From Kitasatospora sp. NBC_00240 (lineage in GTDB: Bacteria > Actinomycetota > Actinomycetes > Streptomycetales > Streptomycetaceae): 64,000 bases of DNA. Both the position numbers and the translations under genes were made by a program. This document shows positions 23,873-32,739 of the stretch, piece by piece. Each line of letters begins with the position of its first letter. Position 1 is the first letter of the stretch. The notes beneath the pieces were generated by a model. It did not search any database. It was not told the DNA's origin and saw nothing but the letters and a program-made list of their open reading frames with translations. Location of the stretch: NCBI RefSeq assembly GCF_026342405.1, contig NZ_JAPEMU010000001.1:4278001-4342000 (forward strand), written 5' to 3'.

Positions 23873-24418
23873 ATGTCCCGGATGCCCCAGCTCACCACCG
23901 ACACCGCCACCGGGGAGCAGCGCGAGCTGATCGAGGACACCCGGAAGCAACTCGGCCGGGTGCCCAATCTGTACGCGGCCATGGCCAACGGGCCGGCCGC
24001 CCTGCGCGGCTACCTGGCCCTGCGCGACGCCTTGGTCGGCGGCAGCTTCGACACCCGCCGGCGCGAGCAGCTCGCGCTCTTCATCGCCCAGCGCAACGGC
24101 TGCACCTACTGCGTGTCGGCGCACAGCATGCGCGGCGGCAAGGTCGGCATGACCTCGGACGAACTGCTGCTGACCCGGCAGGGCGCCGACGCGGACCCGC
24201 ACATGAACCAGGTCCTGCGGATCACCGGCGAGATCATGGCCACCGGTGGCCGGGTCACCGACGAGGCCGTCGCCGAGGCCCGCCGGGCCGGCGTCACCGA
24301 CGCCGAACTGACCGAGATCGTCGCCCACATCGCCCTCAACGTGCTCTCGAACTACTTCAACCACCTGGCCGAGCCGGACCTGGACTTCCCGCTGGTCGAC
24401 GCGCACGTCGCCGGGTAG
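23873..24418 (+). CDS. Carboxymuconolactone decarboxylase / AhpD-like peroxidase-fold protein
   Basis: 181 residues with GAGGAG seven bases before ATG. The AhpD-type redox centre is present: NGCTYCVSAHS, with Cys77, Cys80 and His84. Helical repeats flank it, ending LNVLSNYFNHLAEPDLDFP. Proteins of this subtype act as thiol-dependent peroxidases or reductants in oxidative or electrophile stress; the CxxC and His support activity. Likely controlled by the divergent TetR. Confidence 0.9.
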   Translation: MSRMPQLTTDTATGEQRELIEDTRKQLGRVPNLYAAMANGPAALRGYLALRDALVGGSFDTRRREQLALFIAQRNGCTYCVSAHSMRGGKVGMTSDELLLTRQGADADPHMNQVLRITGEIMATGGRVTDEAVAEARRAGVTDAELTEIVAHIALNVLSNYFNHLAEPDLDFPLVDAHVAG

Positions 24419-24536
24419 CCCGTGAGGTGGCAGCGCGGCACCGGCGCGGCGACTCGGGACGGGCCGCCGCGGGCAGCACGGGACAGGGCAGGACCAGACA
24501 GGCCAGGGCGGCACACCGGTCGGGAGGAACGGCGAC

Positions 24537-25673
24537 ATGGACATCGACGCCAGGACCTTGCGCACCTTCTGCGCGGTGGTCCGGAGCGGGTCGTTCACGG
24601 CGGCCGCCCGCCGGCTGGGCTACTCCCAGTCCAGTGTCACCGCCCAGATGCGGGCGCTGGAGAAGCAGGTCGGCGAACCGGTTTTCGAACGGCTCCCGGC
24701 CGGGGTCCGGCTCACCCCGGCCGGCGCCACCCTGCGCGGCTACGCACAGCAACTCCTCGGCCTGGTGGGCGAGATGGAGGAGGCGCTGCGCGGCCCGGCG
24801 GCCACCGCTCCCCGGCTGACACTGGGCCTGGCGCCGACCCTCGTCCAGGCCGAACTGCTGGCCCGGACGGCCCACTTCGCCCGCCTGCTGCTCCCCGGTC
24901 GGCGGATCGGACTGCGGACGGTCGGCAGCCGTGAGATCCCCGCCGCGCTACGGGCCGGCACCCTGGACGCCGCGCTGCTGCTCTCCGGTAAGAACGGCGT
25001 GAACGGGGTGAACGGGATGAGCGGCATGAACGGGATGCCCGGCATGAACGAGGTGAACGGCGCGACCGTTGCGCCCGGCGACGGCGACGGCCGCCCGGCG
25101 CGCGGGGACCTCTCGGCGACCGTCCTCCAGGAGCTGGAGTTCGCCGCGGTGACCGGCGCCGGCCCGCACCGCCCGGCCGGCCTCCGGCCTGGACCGCCGG
25201 AGAGCCTAGGACGCCCGGGACAGCCAGGACGCCCGGGACGCCCGGAGGGACGAGGCCGACCGCAGCGGGCGGGCCGGGCGGCCGCGTGGACCCCTGACCG
25301 GACGGTGGTGACGGATCTCGACTGCCCCTCCCAGCGTTGGCTGCCGGAGTACCTGCGCCTGCGGTACGGCGTGACCCCGGAGTGCCTGGAGGCCGCCTCG
25401 GCCGACGGGGCGGGCGCCGGCGTGCGGGCGGGTCTCGGCTGCGCCATGCTCCCGACCGGTCCGGCCGTAGCCGGCGACGGCGACGGCTACCGCGGCGGGC
25501 TGCTCAGGGTGCCCGGCGTACCGCGGATGCGCTGGTCCGTGGTGCTGGCCTCCGGCCGGGCGGGCGGCCTGCGTGAGGGCCCCCGGGAGGCGCTGGCCGA
25601 GGCACTCCGGCTGGCCCTCGCCGACACCCTCGGGAGCCAGGCCGGTGCCGCGGCCCCGGCCGGTGCCGCCTGA
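24537..25673 (+). CDS. LysR-family regulator with repetitive insertions
   Basis: 378 residues, longer than the usual 290-320. The winged helix-turn-helix (about 3-62) reads RTFCAVVRSGSFTAAARRLG, YSQSSVTAQMRALEKQVGEP and FERLPAGVRLTPAG. The substrate domain begins RLTLGLAPTLVQAELLA. It is interrupted by an Asn/Gly/Met repeat (153-175) and a Gly/Arg/Pro stretch (218-246). The end recovers a normal pattern (YGVTPECLEAASADGAGAGVRAGLGCAMLP). No obvious target gene is adjacent; the AhpD-like gene lies upstream on the same strand. Confidence 0.85.
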   Translation: MDIDARTLRTFCAVVRSGSFTAAARRLGYSQSSVTAQMRALEKQVGEPVFERLPAGVRLTPAGATLRGYAQQLLGLVGEMEEALRGPAATAPRLTLGLAPTLVQAELLARTAHFARLLLPGRRIGLRTVGSREIPAALRAGTLDAALLLSGKNGVNGVNGMSGMNGMPGMNEVNGATVAPGDGDGRPARGDLSATVLQELEFAAVTGAGPHRPAGLRPGPPESLGRPGQPGRPGRPEGRGRPQRAGRAAAWTPDRTVVTDLDCPSQRWLPEYLRLRYGVTPECLEAASADGAGAGVRAGLGCAMLPTGPAVAGDGDGYRGGLLRVPGVPRMRWSVVLASGRAGGLREGPREALAEALRLALADTLGSQAGAAAPAGAA

Positions 25674-26113
25674 GGTTCCGACCACCGGTGGTGCCCCCCG
25701 GGCCCGCCCCGCCGGCGCGGCGGCCCCACCTCCCAGGACCGGCCGGCAGCCGGTGCCGCCGCGTCCCCGGTACGCCGTCCCCGACCCGGACACGGTCGCG
25801 GACGCGGTGCGCACCGCTGCCGGCCACCGCCCCGGGCAGGGCCCGGAAGCCCGGCCCGGCGGCCGGGGCCGACCGGCTGGCCGTCACCGTGGGTGACATC
25901 GCCGGACCGCTCGGCACACGGTCACGGGCGCCGTCCGCCGCAGCCCGCACGGGTACCGGGACGGACCCGTCGCGCGGACGGTACCGGGGCGATCATTTTC
26001 AGGAAACCGGATGAATCGTCAGCGCTCATCTCCAGTAGCCTGGGAGCCGTTCCGGTCGCCTGTCGGCCCGGTGCTTCCTCATGACGCTCCCTTCCAGCAC
26101 GAGGCTCCGCTCC
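25674..26113. other. Intergenic region before the glycosyltransferase gene
   Basis: 440 bp. The left 250 bp are Pro/Arg-rich in all frames and unconvincing as coding. The right part (25990-26050) is less GC-rich and may hold the promoter of the next gene (TAGCCT at about 26036). Nothing else seen. Confidence 0.4.
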
Positions 26114-27622
26114 ATGACGCCATCCGCGCCCGCCCGAACCGTTTCCCGGCTGACGGGCAATGTGTGGATATGGCCCGCGCTGGTCGCGCTCTGCATCGGC
26201 GGCTACCGGATGACCACCCCGGGCCTGTGGCGGGACGAGGTGTCCACCTGGACCGCGTCCACCCGTAGCCTCGGCGACCTGCTGCGGATGCTGGACCACG
26301 TCGACGCCAGCAACGGCGTCTACTACGTCCTGATGCACGGCTGGACCGCCGTCGTCGGCGACTCGACCGTCGCCCTGCGACTGCCGTCCGTGCTCGCCAT
26401 GGCCGGCGCCGCGGCCTTCTCCGCGCTCACCGCGCGACGGATGTTCGACAGCCGGGTGGCGGGCCTGGCGGGCGGGCTGCTCCTGGCGGTCGTCCCCAGC
26501 ATCTCCCGGTACGCCCAGGAGGCCCGCTCGTACGCGCTGGTCACCTGCGCGGTGGCGGCCGCCACCTGGCTGCTGCTGCGGGCGCTCGACCGGCCCGGCC
26601 TCGGCCGGTGGGCCGCCTTCAGCGCCTGCCTGGCGCTGGCGGGGGGTGCCCACCTGATCTCGCTCAGTACGGTGGGCGGACAGCTGGCGCTGGTGCTGCT
26701 GCACCTGTGGCGCACCCGGGCCGCGTTGGACCTGCGGCTGCTCTGGCACTACCCGCTGGCGGTGGCGGCCGCGCTGGCGCCGGTGGTGCCGCTGATGCAG
26801 TTGGGCAGCAGCCAGTCCGACCGCCAGCTCGGCTGGATCCCCACCCCGACCGTTTACGCGTTGCGGGCCTTCGGCAAGCAGCTGTTCGCCTCGGCGGACG
26901 TCTACCACGTGTTCGGGGCGCTGGCGCTGGCCACCCTGCTGTGGTCCGGACGGCGGATCCCGGCACTCCAGCTGCTGCTGCTCGCCGTGGTGCCGGTGGT
27001 CGGGGTCTGGGCAGTCTCGCTCGGCGAGACCTCCTACTTCATCGACCGCTACCTGCTCTTCACCCTGCCGGCCTGGGCCTCGCTGGCCGGCGGCGGGGTC
27101 GGCGCGCTGTACGCGACCGCGCGGCGCTGGGCGCCCGCCAGGGTCTGCGCGGTGCTGGCGCTCGCCCTGGTCGCCGTCCCGGCGGTGCTGGCCCTGCCGC
27201 AGCAGCGGGTGCTGCGCGGCGCGTTCTCGCACGAGTGGGACGACGACTACCGGAGCGCCGCCGCGGTGATAGCGGCCGGCTTCCGTCCCGGGGACGGCAT
27301 GGTCGCCCCGCACGGCCAGAAGAACTGGGCGATGATCGGGCCCGGCGTCGACTTCTACCTGCCGCGCAACCTCCACCCGTACCCGGTCTTCCTGCAGAAC
27401 ACGGCGGCCCAGGCCGAGGACCTCTTCCCGGCCGAGTGCCCGGTGGCCGCCGAGTGCCTGGGCCCGAGCGGCCGGATCTGGGTGGTGACCTTCGAGGGCG
27501 CCGCGGACCCGCTGCACAGCCTGCCGGGCGACCAGGCGAACGCGCTGCTCGCGCAGTACCGGCCCACCGAGGTCAAGCAGATGCGGGGGCTCACGGTGTC
27601 CCTGCTGGAGCGCAAGGGCTGA
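26114..27622 (+). CDS. GT-C-type membrane glycosyltransferase (mannosyltransferase-like)
   Basis: 502 residues from ATG 26114, chosen for the GAGG site nine bases upstream; ATG 26081 adds 11 residues. About ten membrane helices. The first external loop holds GLWRDEVSTWTASTR, the D-E acidic motif of GT-C enzymes that use polyprenyl-phosphate sugars, and SRYAQEARSYAL is the second conserved loop. The C-terminal 120 residues form an extracytoplasmic domain. It would transfer a sugar to an envelope acceptor outside the membrane; donor and acceptor are unknown. Monocistronic, ending at a perfect hairpin. Confidence 0.82.
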   Translation: MTPSAPARTVSRLTGNVWIWPALVALCIGGYRMTTPGLWRDEVSTWTASTRSLGDLLRMLDHVDASNGVYYVLMHGWTAVVGDSTVALRLPSVLAMAGAAAFSALTARRMFDSRVAGLAGGLLLAVVPSISRYAQEARSYALVTCAVAAATWLLLRALDRPGLGRWAAFSACLALAGGAHLISLSTVGGQLALVLLHLWRTRAALDLRLLWHYPLAVAAALAPVVPLMQLGSSQSDRQLGWIPTPTVYALRAFGKQLFASADVYHVFGALALATLLWSGRRIPALQLLLLAVVPVVGVWAVSLGETSYFIDRYLLFTLPAWASLAGGGVGALYATARRWAPARVCAVLALALVAVPAVLALPQQRVLRGAFSHEWDDDYRSAAAVIAAGFRPGDGMVAPHGQKNWAMIGPGVDFYLPRNLHPYPVFLQNTAAQAEDLFPAECPVAAECLGPSGRIWVVTFEGAADPLHSLPGDQANALLAQYRPTEVKQMRGLTVSLLERKG

Positions 27623-27657
27623 CCGCGCGAGGCCTGGCGCAACCACCCGGAGCGCGG

Positions 27658-27703
27658 AACGAGGACGGGACGGACGGTGGCAACCGTCCGTCCCGTCCTC
27701 GTT
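27658..27703. terminator. Perfect 21-bp hairpin terminator
   Basis: Arms 27658-27678 and 27683-27703 are exactly complementary over 21 bp around the loop GGCA. It starts 36 bp after the glycosyltransferase stop. It is symmetric and could act in both directions. Confidence 0.85.
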
Positions 27704-27856
27704 GCCGGCACGCCGGCAGGCGCGGGACGGCTGCTTCGTCCAGCCTCCTGCCCACCTCCTTCCCACCTCCTGCCGCCTCGCTGCGGCGGCCCCGCAGGGT
27801 TGCCGGGGTGCCGTCGCCGAGGACGGTCGGAGGTGCGGCGGAGGCCCGACACAGAG

Positions 27857-27889
27857 CTCCCGCCCGACCGCGGTGCGGTCGGGCGGGAG
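27857..27889 (-). terminator. Perfect 15-bp hairpin terminator
   Basis: CTCCCGCCCGACCGC (27857-27871) and GCGGTCGGGCGGGAG (27875-27889) pair fully around GGT. It lies about 96 bp past the carboxypeptidase stop on the minus strand. Confidence 0.8.
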
Positions 27890-27945
27890 GAGGCTGCGGC
27901 TCGGTGCGGCAGCCGGGTCGGCCCTGCGCGTGAGCGCGTGCGCCG

Positions 27946-28001
27946 GAGCAGGTGGATCCGAGCAGGTGGATCGGAGCAGGTGGGTCAGAGCAGGTGGGTC
28001 A
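27946..28001. repeat. 14-bp tandem repeat (4 copies) overlapping a stop codon
   Basis: GAGCAGGTGGATCC, GAGCAGGTGGATCG, then GAGCAGGTGGGTCA twice. The stop codon of the carboxypeptidase gene is inside the third copy (27985-27987). The unit is not a multiple of three. Confidence 0.88.
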
Positions 28002-30519
28002 GCCGCGCGAGGATCGACGGCGGGGCCAGGTCCGACTTCAGGGCCACCGGGACCTCGACCCTGCCCTCGCCCACGCCGGCCCTGAGCACGCCGACCTGGG
28101 TGCCGGCCTTGGCGGTGTGTCCGACCGTGGCCGGCTCCAGCGCCAGGGTGGCGGTGATGCCGTCCCAGCCCGCCACGGTGACGTCCTTGGTGGCCACCAC
28201 CGGGACCTTGCCGCCGAGGCCGTCGTCCACGAACCCGACGACGTCGCCCTGCTTGGCCAGGGTCTGCCCGGTGAGGGCCCCCTGCGCCGCCGCGATCTGC
28301 TTGGCGCTCACCGTCTGGACGGCCTTCAGGATGCCCTCGGTGGCCGTGCCCGGCTGGCCCAGGGTGACCCCGAGGATCATCCGCCGGACACCGCCGATGT
28401 CCTTGACGGCCGCCCACATCAGGCAGCCGCCGGCCGGGGTGCTGGAGCCGGTCTTGACGCCGATGATGCCGTTCTTCGGGGAGAGCAGGATGTTGGTGTT
28501 GAACACCTTCTGCCCGTTGAAGTTGGTGTCCGGCTCGGCGACGACCTGCCGGAAGATCTCGTTCTTCATGACCTGCTCGGCGAGCTTCAGCTGGTCCTTC
28601 GCGGTGCTCTTGGTGTCCGCGTTGAACCCGGCCGGGTCGACGTAGCTGGTGTTGGTCATGCCGAAGCCGGCGGCCGCCTCGTTCATCTTCCGGACGAAGG
28701 CCTCCTCCGTGCCGGAGTCCCAACGGGCCAGCAGTCGGGCCACGTTGTTCGCCGACGGCAGCATCAGCATCTCCAGCGCCTCGTACTGGGTGAGCTGCTG
28801 GCCCTCGGTGAGGGTGATCTTGGACTGGTCGGCGTCGCTGGACTCCTGGGCGGCCTGCTTGTCGACGGTGAGCTTGGGGCCGGTCTCACCCTTCTTCAGC
28901 GGGTGGTCGCGCAGGATCAGGTAGGCGTTCATCACCTTGGTGACGCTGGCGATCGAGGCCGGCGTCTCCGGGCCCGAGCTGCCCATGTCGCCGACACCGA
29001 CCACCGAGGCCGCCGACTGGCCCTTGGCCGGCCAGGGCATGTCCAGCGGGCTTCCGGTGAAGGAGAAGGTGGTGGCCACACTGAGCCCGACCGTCGGCCG
29101 CGGCAGCGGGCGCAGCAGCTGGGCCGCCACCACGACACCGAGCACCAGGGACAGGAAGACCGTCCAGATGGTGATCCGCTTCAGCGCCCGGCGCAGCGGG
29201 GAGACCGGACGGGCGCTGAGCGCGGCCAGCACCTGCATCGCCTCGGAGGTGGTCTCCGGCAGCGGGAGCGGCTCGGGCGTGGGCAGCGGCTCGGGGGTGG
29301 GCAGCGGCCGCGGCTCGGGGGCCGGGAGGGGCTCGGGACTCGGCCCGGGCGCCGGCCGGGGGCTCGGCCCGGGAGCCGGCAGCGGCTCGGGCTCGGGCTG
29401 CGGCTCGGGGTCCGGGAGGGGGGAGGGCGCGGGGGGCTCCGGCACCCGGCCGCCGACCGGGGCCTCGGGCCGGGTGGCGCGCAGCGACGGCGGCTTCTCC
29501 AGTTTCTCGGTCCGGACGAGGTCGGGGGAGGGCGCGGCGGCCAGTTCGACGGTACGTCCGGCAGCGGGCTCGGTGCCCGGTTCGGCACCCGATTCGGCTT
29601 CCGGATCGGCGCCCGGATCGGCTTCCGGTGCGGCGGTACGTCCGGCGCTCGCGGACTTCCCGGCCGGGCCGGGCGGGCGGCTGCCGGCGACCATGCCGTC
29701 CCGGATGGCGAGACGCGGATCGACCGCGGCCGGTCGCGCCGCCGCCTCGGCCGCGGCGGCGCCGACGACGGCGGGCTCGGCGGCCGGCTCCTCGCCGTCG
29801 CGCTCGGCGGGCTCGGCGACGGGCTTGTCACCAGCGCTCCTGTCGGCGTCGACGGCCGCGGCCGGGCGCAGCACCGCGCCGGGCAGGCGCAGCGCGGTGG
29901 TCGCGTTGTCCGCCGGCAGGCGCAGGGCGGTGGTCCGGTTGTCCACTTCGCGGACACGCAGCTGCACGGTGGGACCGGCCTTGGCCGGCGGGGCGTCCGG
30001 CGCCGGGACGGTCAGTTCGAGCGTCAGGTCGGCCGGTACGGCGGACGGGGGTTCCTCGGCACCGTCCGAACCGCCGTCCGGGCCCTCGTCCGTACCGCCG
30101 TCCGGGCCCTCGTCCGTACCGGCGCCCTGGCCGGCCGCCAGGGCCGTGGCCCCGGTGCGTGCTCCGGCGGTCGCGGTGGCGGCCGTGGACCCGGTGGACG
30201 ACCCGCCGGCCCCCGCTCCGGCGGCACCCGCCGAACCGGCCGCGCCGGTGGCACCGGCCGCACCGGCCGACACGTCCGCGGGCAGGCGCAGCTGTACGGT
30301 CGGGCCCGCCGGCACCGCGGCGCCGGCGTCCCGGGCCGCGTCCGCCGGCCGGGCGGCCTGCGTGTCGGCAGCCTCGACCGCACCGGAGGTCCCGGCAGCA
30401 CCGTCCGCACCAGCAGCACCGTCCGTGCCGGCAGCGCCGGTCTTCGGCCGGGCCTGCGGGGTCTCCCGCTCCTGCTCCCGCTCCCCGTCGCGCAGCAATC
30501 TGTCGGGGGACTCACCCAC
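27985..30519 (-). CDS. D-alanyl-D-alanine carboxypeptidase (S11) with long disordered N-terminus
   Basis: 844 residues from a GTG at 30519, preceded by AGGAGG nine bases away; ATG 30537 lacks such a site. Residues 1-440 are Pro/Glu/Ala/Thr-rich and disordered, with PTVQLR, DEGPDGGT and PEPLP-type repeats, and precede one membrane helix (about 448-470). The extracellular S11 penicillin-binding domain follows with SVTK (Ser525, Lys528), SAN (589-591) and KTGS (from 689). It trims the terminal D-Ala from peptidoglycan stem peptides. Cytoplasmic tails this long occur in streptomycete homologues but are not needed for catalysis. Divergent from the GPP34 gene. Confidence 0.9.
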   Translation of the reverse strand: MGESPDRLLRDGEREQERETPQARPKTGAAGTDGAAGADGAAGTSGAVEAADTQAARPADAARDAGAAVPAGPTVQLRLPADVSAGAAGATGAAGSAGAAGAGAGGSSTGSTAATATAGARTGATALAAGQGAGTDEGPDGGTDEGPDGGSDGAEEPPSAVPADLTLELTVPAPDAPPAKAGPTVQLRVREVDNRTTALRLPADNATTALRLPGAVLRPAAAVDADRSAGDKPVAEPAERDGEEPAAEPAVVGAAAAEAAARPAAVDPRLAIRDGMVAGSRPPGPAGKSASAGRTAAPEADPGADPEAESGAEPGTEPAAGRTVELAAAPSPDLVRTEKLEKPPSLRATRPEAPVGGRVPEPPAPSPLPDPEPQPEPEPLPAPGPSPRPAPGPSPEPLPAPEPRPLPTPEPLPTPEPLPLPETTSEAMQVLAALSARPVSPLRRALKRITIWTVFLSLVLGVVVAAQLLRPLPRPTVGLSVATTFSFTGSPLDMPWPAKGQSAASVVGVGDMGSSGPETPASIASVTKVMNAYLILRDHPLKKGETGPKLTVDKQAAQESSDADQSKITLTEGQQLTQYEALEMLMLPSANNVARLLARWDSGTEEAFVRKMNEAAAGFGMTNTSYVDPAGFNADTKSTAKDQLKLAEQVMKNEIFRQVVAEPDTNFNGQKVFNTNILLSPKNGIIGVKTGSSTPAGGCLMWAAVKDIGGVRRMILGVTLGQPGTATEGILKAVQTVSAKQIAAAQGALTGQTLAKQGDVVGFVDDGLGGKVPVVATKDVTVAGWDGITATLALEPATVGHTAKAGTQVGVLRAGVGEGRVEVPVALKSDLAPPSILARLTHLL

Positions 30520-30819
30520 GTAACCCAGCCTCCTCATACGCCTGGCGGGGCACCGGCCGACCCGAATTCGGGAAGCCGCCGCCCCGCCCCAAGTACCTGT
30601 ACAGTCTCCGCCACGCGACGGCCGATTCGGCCACCCACACCCCGTCCGACCGGCGGTTATTGCGGTCGTCCGGCCGTTCCCAGGCCCGTCCGGTGTTCAG
30701 ACGCCCGCCTTGGCACCGCTGGTTCCCGCCCCGTGGCGCAAGGTCACGATTCGGAGGCGTACTCGACAAGGCCGTGTGAGAGGCGTCACTCTGTCATTCA
30801 TCCACGCGGGGAGGCTTGG
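30520..30819. other. Divergent region between carboxypeptidase and GPP34 genes
   Basis: 300 bp that must contain both promoters; I cannot assign them with confidence. GAGGAGG at about 30528-30534 (minus strand) and GGGGAGG at 30808-30814 (plus strand) are the two ribosome sites. Confidence 0.45.
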
Positions 30820-31545
30820 ATGGGCAAGAGCCGCAGAACAATTCCCGAGGAACTCTTGTTGCTCGCACTGGACCCGACCACGGGTACCACGGCGCAGCCG
30901 CAGACCCTCGACCTCGGACTCGCCGGGGCACAGCTCGTCGAGCTGTCCCTGGCCGGACGGATAGTCCCGGATGGGGACCGGATCGCCGTGGTGCTGCCAC
31001 GACCGACCGGTGACCCCACTCTGGACCACGCCCTGGAACTGCTGCGCCGTCGTGGCAGTCCGGTACGTGCTGCGCACTGGATCGGCGGGCCCCGGCTGGG
31101 GCTACGGCAGACCTACCTGGCGCACCTTGAACGGTGCGGCATGGTGACTGCGGTGCCGGGACAGGTGTGCGGGGTTCTTCCGACGACGCGCTACCAGGCG
31201 TCGGACGACTGCTCGAACGCCGCCATCAAGCAGCGTCTCGACACGTCGATCCGCACCGGTGTGCCGCCGGACCCGAGGACGGCCGCACTGGCCGCACTGG
31301 CCCACGCCGTGGGCCTCGGCAAGCATCTCTACCCGGGCAACGAGGGCAGGTCGTCGCGGTCGCGACTGCGCGACCTGATCCGTTACGACCCGCTCGGTGG
31401 GATGGTCGCGCACGCCGTGATGGACGTGCAGAACGGCCTTCCGTCCCAGCAGGGCCGTAACAACGCCCAGCCGGGTGCCGCGCCGGTGCCCGGCAGCCGG
31501 CAGCCCGGCGGCCGGGCCGTACCCACCCGGGTCGGTGCCCGGTGA
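30820..31545 (+). CDS. GPP34 (GOLPH3/VPS74-like) family protein
   Basis: 241 residues with GGGGAGG five bases before ATG. The domain begins IPEELLLLALDPTTG and shows the conserved LGLAGAQLVELSLAGRI helix, DHALELLRRRG and LRDLIRYDPLGGMVAHAVMDV. Eukaryotic GOLPH3 binds PI4P and Golgi glycosyltransferases; bacterial GPP34 proteins are widespread in actinomycetes and mostly uncharacterised. The last 40 residues are low complexity. A terminator hairpin follows. Confidence 0.9.
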   Translation: MGKSRRTIPEELLLLALDPTTGTTAQPQTLDLGLAGAQLVELSLAGRIVPDGDRIAVVLPRPTGDPTLDHALELLRRRGSPVRAAHWIGGPRLGLRQTYLAHLERCGMVTAVPGQVCGVLPTTRYQASDDCSNAAIKQRLDTSIRTGVPPDPRTAALAALAHAVGLGKHLYPGNEGRSSRSRLRDLIRYDPLGGMVAHAVMDVQNGLPSQQGRNNAQPGAAPVPGSRQPGGRAVPTRVGAR

Positions 31546-31881
31546 GCCGACGGTCCGGACGGCGCGTGGCGAGCGGCGCGCGCCGATAATCGCGAGTGAG
31601 CAACCAGCAGGTATCGAGGGGCGGTCGCCCGGCACGGAAGTCGCCGGGTGGCCGCCCCTCTGCCGTACCCAGCCGTAGTGTCGCTCCTACCACTCAGGGA
31701 CGGTCGCCGTCTCGCCGAAGCGCTTTTCCGATGATCTGTTCTACTGCGCTCCTGCGATTCCCCGGCGCCGACCCGATCCAAGGTGGCATGCTGCTCCAAG
31801 TCAGGGGGGTTGGTACCAATTTCCACACTGTTCCGAGGATTGCCGGTCCAACGAGCACCAGAGGCCCGGCCGGAGGTCGAT
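31546..31881. other. Intergenic region between GPP34 and regulator genes
   Basis: 336 bp: the GPP34 terminator at the left, then about 200 bp leading to the regulator start. The regulator frame stays open to 31783, but the extension lacks a ribosome site. No other gene. Confidence 0.5.
31616..31660 (+). terminator. Terminator after the GPP34 gene
   Basis: An 18-bp stem (31616-31633 with 31643-31660) with two G-U pairs and a nine-base loop. Confidence 0.8.
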
Positions 31882-32739
31882 GTGTCCGCGAGCATCAATC
31901 CCACAGTGCGCCGCCGAAGGCTCGGCGCCGAACTGCGGCGCCTGCGCGAGACCCTGGGAATGACGGCGGAGGAGGTGGCCGGTCGACTGATGGTCTCCCA
32001 GTCCAAGATCAGCCGCCTGGAGAACGGCCGCCGCAGCATCAGTCAACGGGACGTCAGGGACCTCTGCGACGTCTACAACGTCGACGACGAGCGGATCCGC
32101 GCCGGGCTGATGGAGATGGCCAGGGAGTCCCGGCAGCGCGGCTGGTGGCACGAGTTCAGCGACATCCCCTACAGCGTCTACATCGGCCTGGAGGCGGAGG
32201 CCTCCTCGATCCGGGCCTACGAGTCGTCCTTCGTACCGGGACTGCTGCAGACCCAGGCGTACGCCGAGGCCGTGGTGCAGGGCACCCAGCCGGACACCGA
32301 CGCCACGGCCGTGTCACGGCGGGTGGAGGTGCGCCTCAAGCGGCAGAGCCGGATCTACGGCGAGAACCAGCTGGGCAGCCTCTGGGCGGTGATAGACGAG
32401 GCGGTGCTGCGCCGCGAGGTCGGTGGCTCGGAGGTGATGTACCGCCAGCTGAACCAGCTGCTCGAGCTGAGCGCCCGCTCCAACATCAATCTGCAGGTGA
32501 TCCCGTTCAGGCACGGCGCCCACCCCGGCATGACCGGGACATTCTCCCTCATGGAGTTCCCCGAGTCCGCGGATTCGACGGTTGTCTACTTCGAAGGGGT
32601 GACAAGCGACCTCTACCTGGAGAAGGACGCCGACGTGCGCCGCTATACCGGACTGTACGACCACCTGAGGGCCGCAGCCCTGAGTGTCGCGGAGAGCCGG
32701 TCACTGATAGCCAAGATCGCAGAGGGGTACCAACCATGA
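31882..32739 (+). CDS. XRE-family regulator with DUF5753 domain (WhiJ/Scr1-type)
   Basis: 285 residues from a GTG at 31882, chosen for GGAGG five bases upstream. A helix-turn-helix (about 8-65) reads RRLGAELRRLRETLGMTAEEV then SQSKISRLENGRRSISQRDV. The DUF5753 domain starts about residue 85 with YIGLEAEASSIRAYESSFVPG and LLQTQAYAEAV. This is the paralogue family that includes WhiJ of S. coelicolor, whose members pair with a small DUF397 protein and affect development or antibiotic production. The DUF397 gene follows and overlaps by four bases. Confidence 0.92.
   Translation: MSASINPTVRRRRLGAELRRLRETLGMTAEEVAGRLMVSQSKISRLENGRRSISQRDVRDLCDVYNVDDERIRAGLMEMARESRQRGWWHEFSDIPYSVYIGLEAEASSIRAYESSFVPGLLQTQAYAEAVVQGTQPDTDATAVSRRVEVRLKRQSRIYGENQLGSLWAVIDEAVLRREVGGSEVMYRQLNQLLELSARSNINLQVIPFRHGAHPGMTGTFSLMEFPESADSTVVYFEGVTSDLYLEKDADVRRYTGLYDHLRAAALSVAESRSLIAKIAEGYQP

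Larger units (their letters stand above)
27623..27984. other. Convergent intergenic region
   Basis: 362 bp between the ends of the glycosyltransferase and carboxypeptidase genes. It contains two strong hairpins and the start of a 14-bp repeat, listed separately. No gene. Confidence 0.6.

Noticed and set aside
25674..26080. Genes in the gap before the glycosyltransferase
   Set aside because: All frames are low-complexity Pro/Arg/Ala without start signals.
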